Shown: positions 62,497 to 64,000 of the stretch, in pieces
Numbering within the stretch: position 1 is the stretch's first letter
Layout: every line of letters begins with the position of its first letter
From: Archivesica marissinica
Taxonomy: Eukaryota; Mollusca; Bivalvia; Venerida; Vesicomyidae
Assembly (NCBI GenBank): GCA_014843695.1
Contig: CM026393.1
Span: 7,659,355 to 7,723,354, forward strand
Direction: 5' to 3'
Length of the DNA: 64,000 nucleotides
The notes under the pieces: model-generated
Seen by the model: only the letters and a program-made list of their open reading frames with translations
What the model was told of the DNA's origin: nothing
Database searches by the model: none
Translations under genes and position numbers: made by a program

Positions 62497-64000
62497 GCTT
62501 AGCCCTATAGAGAACCAACCAACATGCTGAGCCATATAGAGAACCAACCAACATGCTTAGCCATATAGAGAACCAACCAACATGCTTAGCCATATAGAGA
62601 ACCAACCAACATGCTTAGCCATATGGAAAACCAACCAACATGCTTAGCCCTATAGAGAACCAACCAACATGCTTAGCCATATAGAGAACCAACCAACATG
62701 CTTAGTCATATAGAGAACCAACCAACATGCTTAGCCCTATAGAGAACCAACCAACATGCTTAGCCCTATAGAGAACCAACCAACGTGCTTAACCCTATAG
62801 AGAACCAACCAACATGCTTAGCCCTATAGAGAACCAATCAACATGCTTAGCCATATAGAGAACCAACCAACATGCTTAGCCATATAGAGAACCAACCAAC
62901 ATGCTTAGCCCTATAGAGAACCAATCAACATGCTTAGCCATATAGAGAACCAACCAACATGCTTAGCCATATAGAGAACCAACCAACATGCTTAGCCATA
63001 TAGAGAACCAACCAACATGCTTAGCCATATAGAGAACCAACCAACATGCTTAGCCCTATAGAGAACCAACCAACATGCTTAGCCCTATAGAGAACCAACC
63101 AACATGCTTAGCCATATAGAGAACCAACCAACGTGCTTAGCCATATAGAGAACCAACCAACATGCTTAGTCATATAGAGAACCAACCAACATGCTTAGCC
63201 ATATAGAGAACCAACCAACATGCTTAGCCATATAGAGAACCGACCAACATGCTTAGCCATATAGAGAACCAACCAACATGCTTAGCCATATAGAGAACCA
63301 ACCAACATGCTTAGCCATATAGAGAACCAACCAACATGCTTAGCCATATAGAGAACCAACCAACATGCTTAGCCATATGGAAAACCAACCAACATGCTTA
63401 GCCCTATAGAGAACCAACCAACATGCTTAGCCATATAGAGAACCAACCAACATATTTAGTCATATAGAGAACCAACCAACATGCTTAGCCCTATAGAGAA
63501 CCAACCAACATGCTTAGCCATATAGAGAACCAACCAACATGCTTAGCCCTATAGAGAACCAACCAACATGCTTAGCCCTATAGAGAACCAATCAACATGC
63601 TTAGCCATATAGAGAACCAACCAACATGCTTAGCCATATAGAGAACCAACCAACATGCTTAGCCATGTAGAGAACCAACCAACATGCTTAGCCCTATAGA
63701 GAACCAATCAACATGCTTAGCCATATAGAGAACCAACCAACATGCTTAGCCATATAGAGAACCACCCAACATGCTTAGCCATATAGAGAACCAACCAACA
63801 TGCTTAGTCATATAGAGAACCAACCAACATGCTTAGCCCTATAGAGAACCAACCAACATGCTTAGCCCTATAGAGAACCAACCAACATGCTTAGCCATAT
63901 AGAGAACCAACCAACATGCTTAGCCATATAGAGAACCAACCAACGTGCTTAGCCATATAGAGAACCAACCAACATGCTTAGTCCTATAGAGAACCAACAA
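62497..64000. repeat. 29-bp array, at least 51 copies
   Basis: Units contain ACCAACCAACATGCTTAGCC and ATATAGAGA, with CCTATAG and ATATGGAAA variants. The array runs off the right edge. It occupies the intron upstream of exon A of the TBC gene. Confidence 0.96.

Overview
This is a piece of an animal nuclear genome dominated by tandem repeats. Roughly 50 kb of the 63 kb of known sequence is minisatellite or satellite DNA, built from about twenty unrelated arrays with units of 17 to 90 bp. The eukaryotic origin is clear from the spliced exons of a TBC-domain Rab-GAP gene, tRNA-derived SINEs, a two-ORF LINE and small DNA transposons. The mix of elements suggests a lophotrochozoan, possibly a bivalve mollusc. 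That placement is inference and I cannot name the species.

Layout: 1-5919 is a GC-rich 37-bp array. Next comes a SINE copy, then a very large AT-rich 46-bp array (6292-8640 and 14482-31438) split by a nearly intact LINE (8641-14481: ORF1 with one in-frame TGA, ORF2 with endonuclease and reverse transcriptase). From 31.4 to 46.2 kb many smaller arrays follow one another (37, 30, 17, 32, 17, 30, 17, 33, 37, 33, about 35 and 45 bp). This stretch also holds a 1,000-base assembly gap, a pogo/Tigger-like MITE whose left end has become a minisatellite, and a SINE with target-site duplications.

The right third, 46.2-62.3 kb, holds the only host gene I can support. It is the C-terminal five exons of a TBC1D12/TBC1D14-like Rab GTPase-activating protein on the minus strand. 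The exons are at 62225-62296, 60407-60535, 49275-49384, 47050-47153 and 46216-46409. Their phases match, they have GT/AG borders, and together they encode 202 residues plus a stop. The upstream exons lie beyond the right edge. The introns are filled with arrays of 82/90, 37, 43, 57, 20, 40, 26 and 21 bp.

The most unusual pattern is that several arrays start exactly at exon borders. The 43-bp array (about 96 units) repeats the 3' splice site of the exon at 49275-49384. The 82/90-bp array repeats the acceptor plus the first about 60 bp of the exon at 47050-47153. The first exon is flanked tightly on both sides, and a 45-bp array runs up to the stop codon. Minisatellites here seem to have grown from exon/intron junctions. 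The very long open frames over the arrays (up to 2,038 codons) follow from repeat units that lack stop codons; I do not consider them genes.
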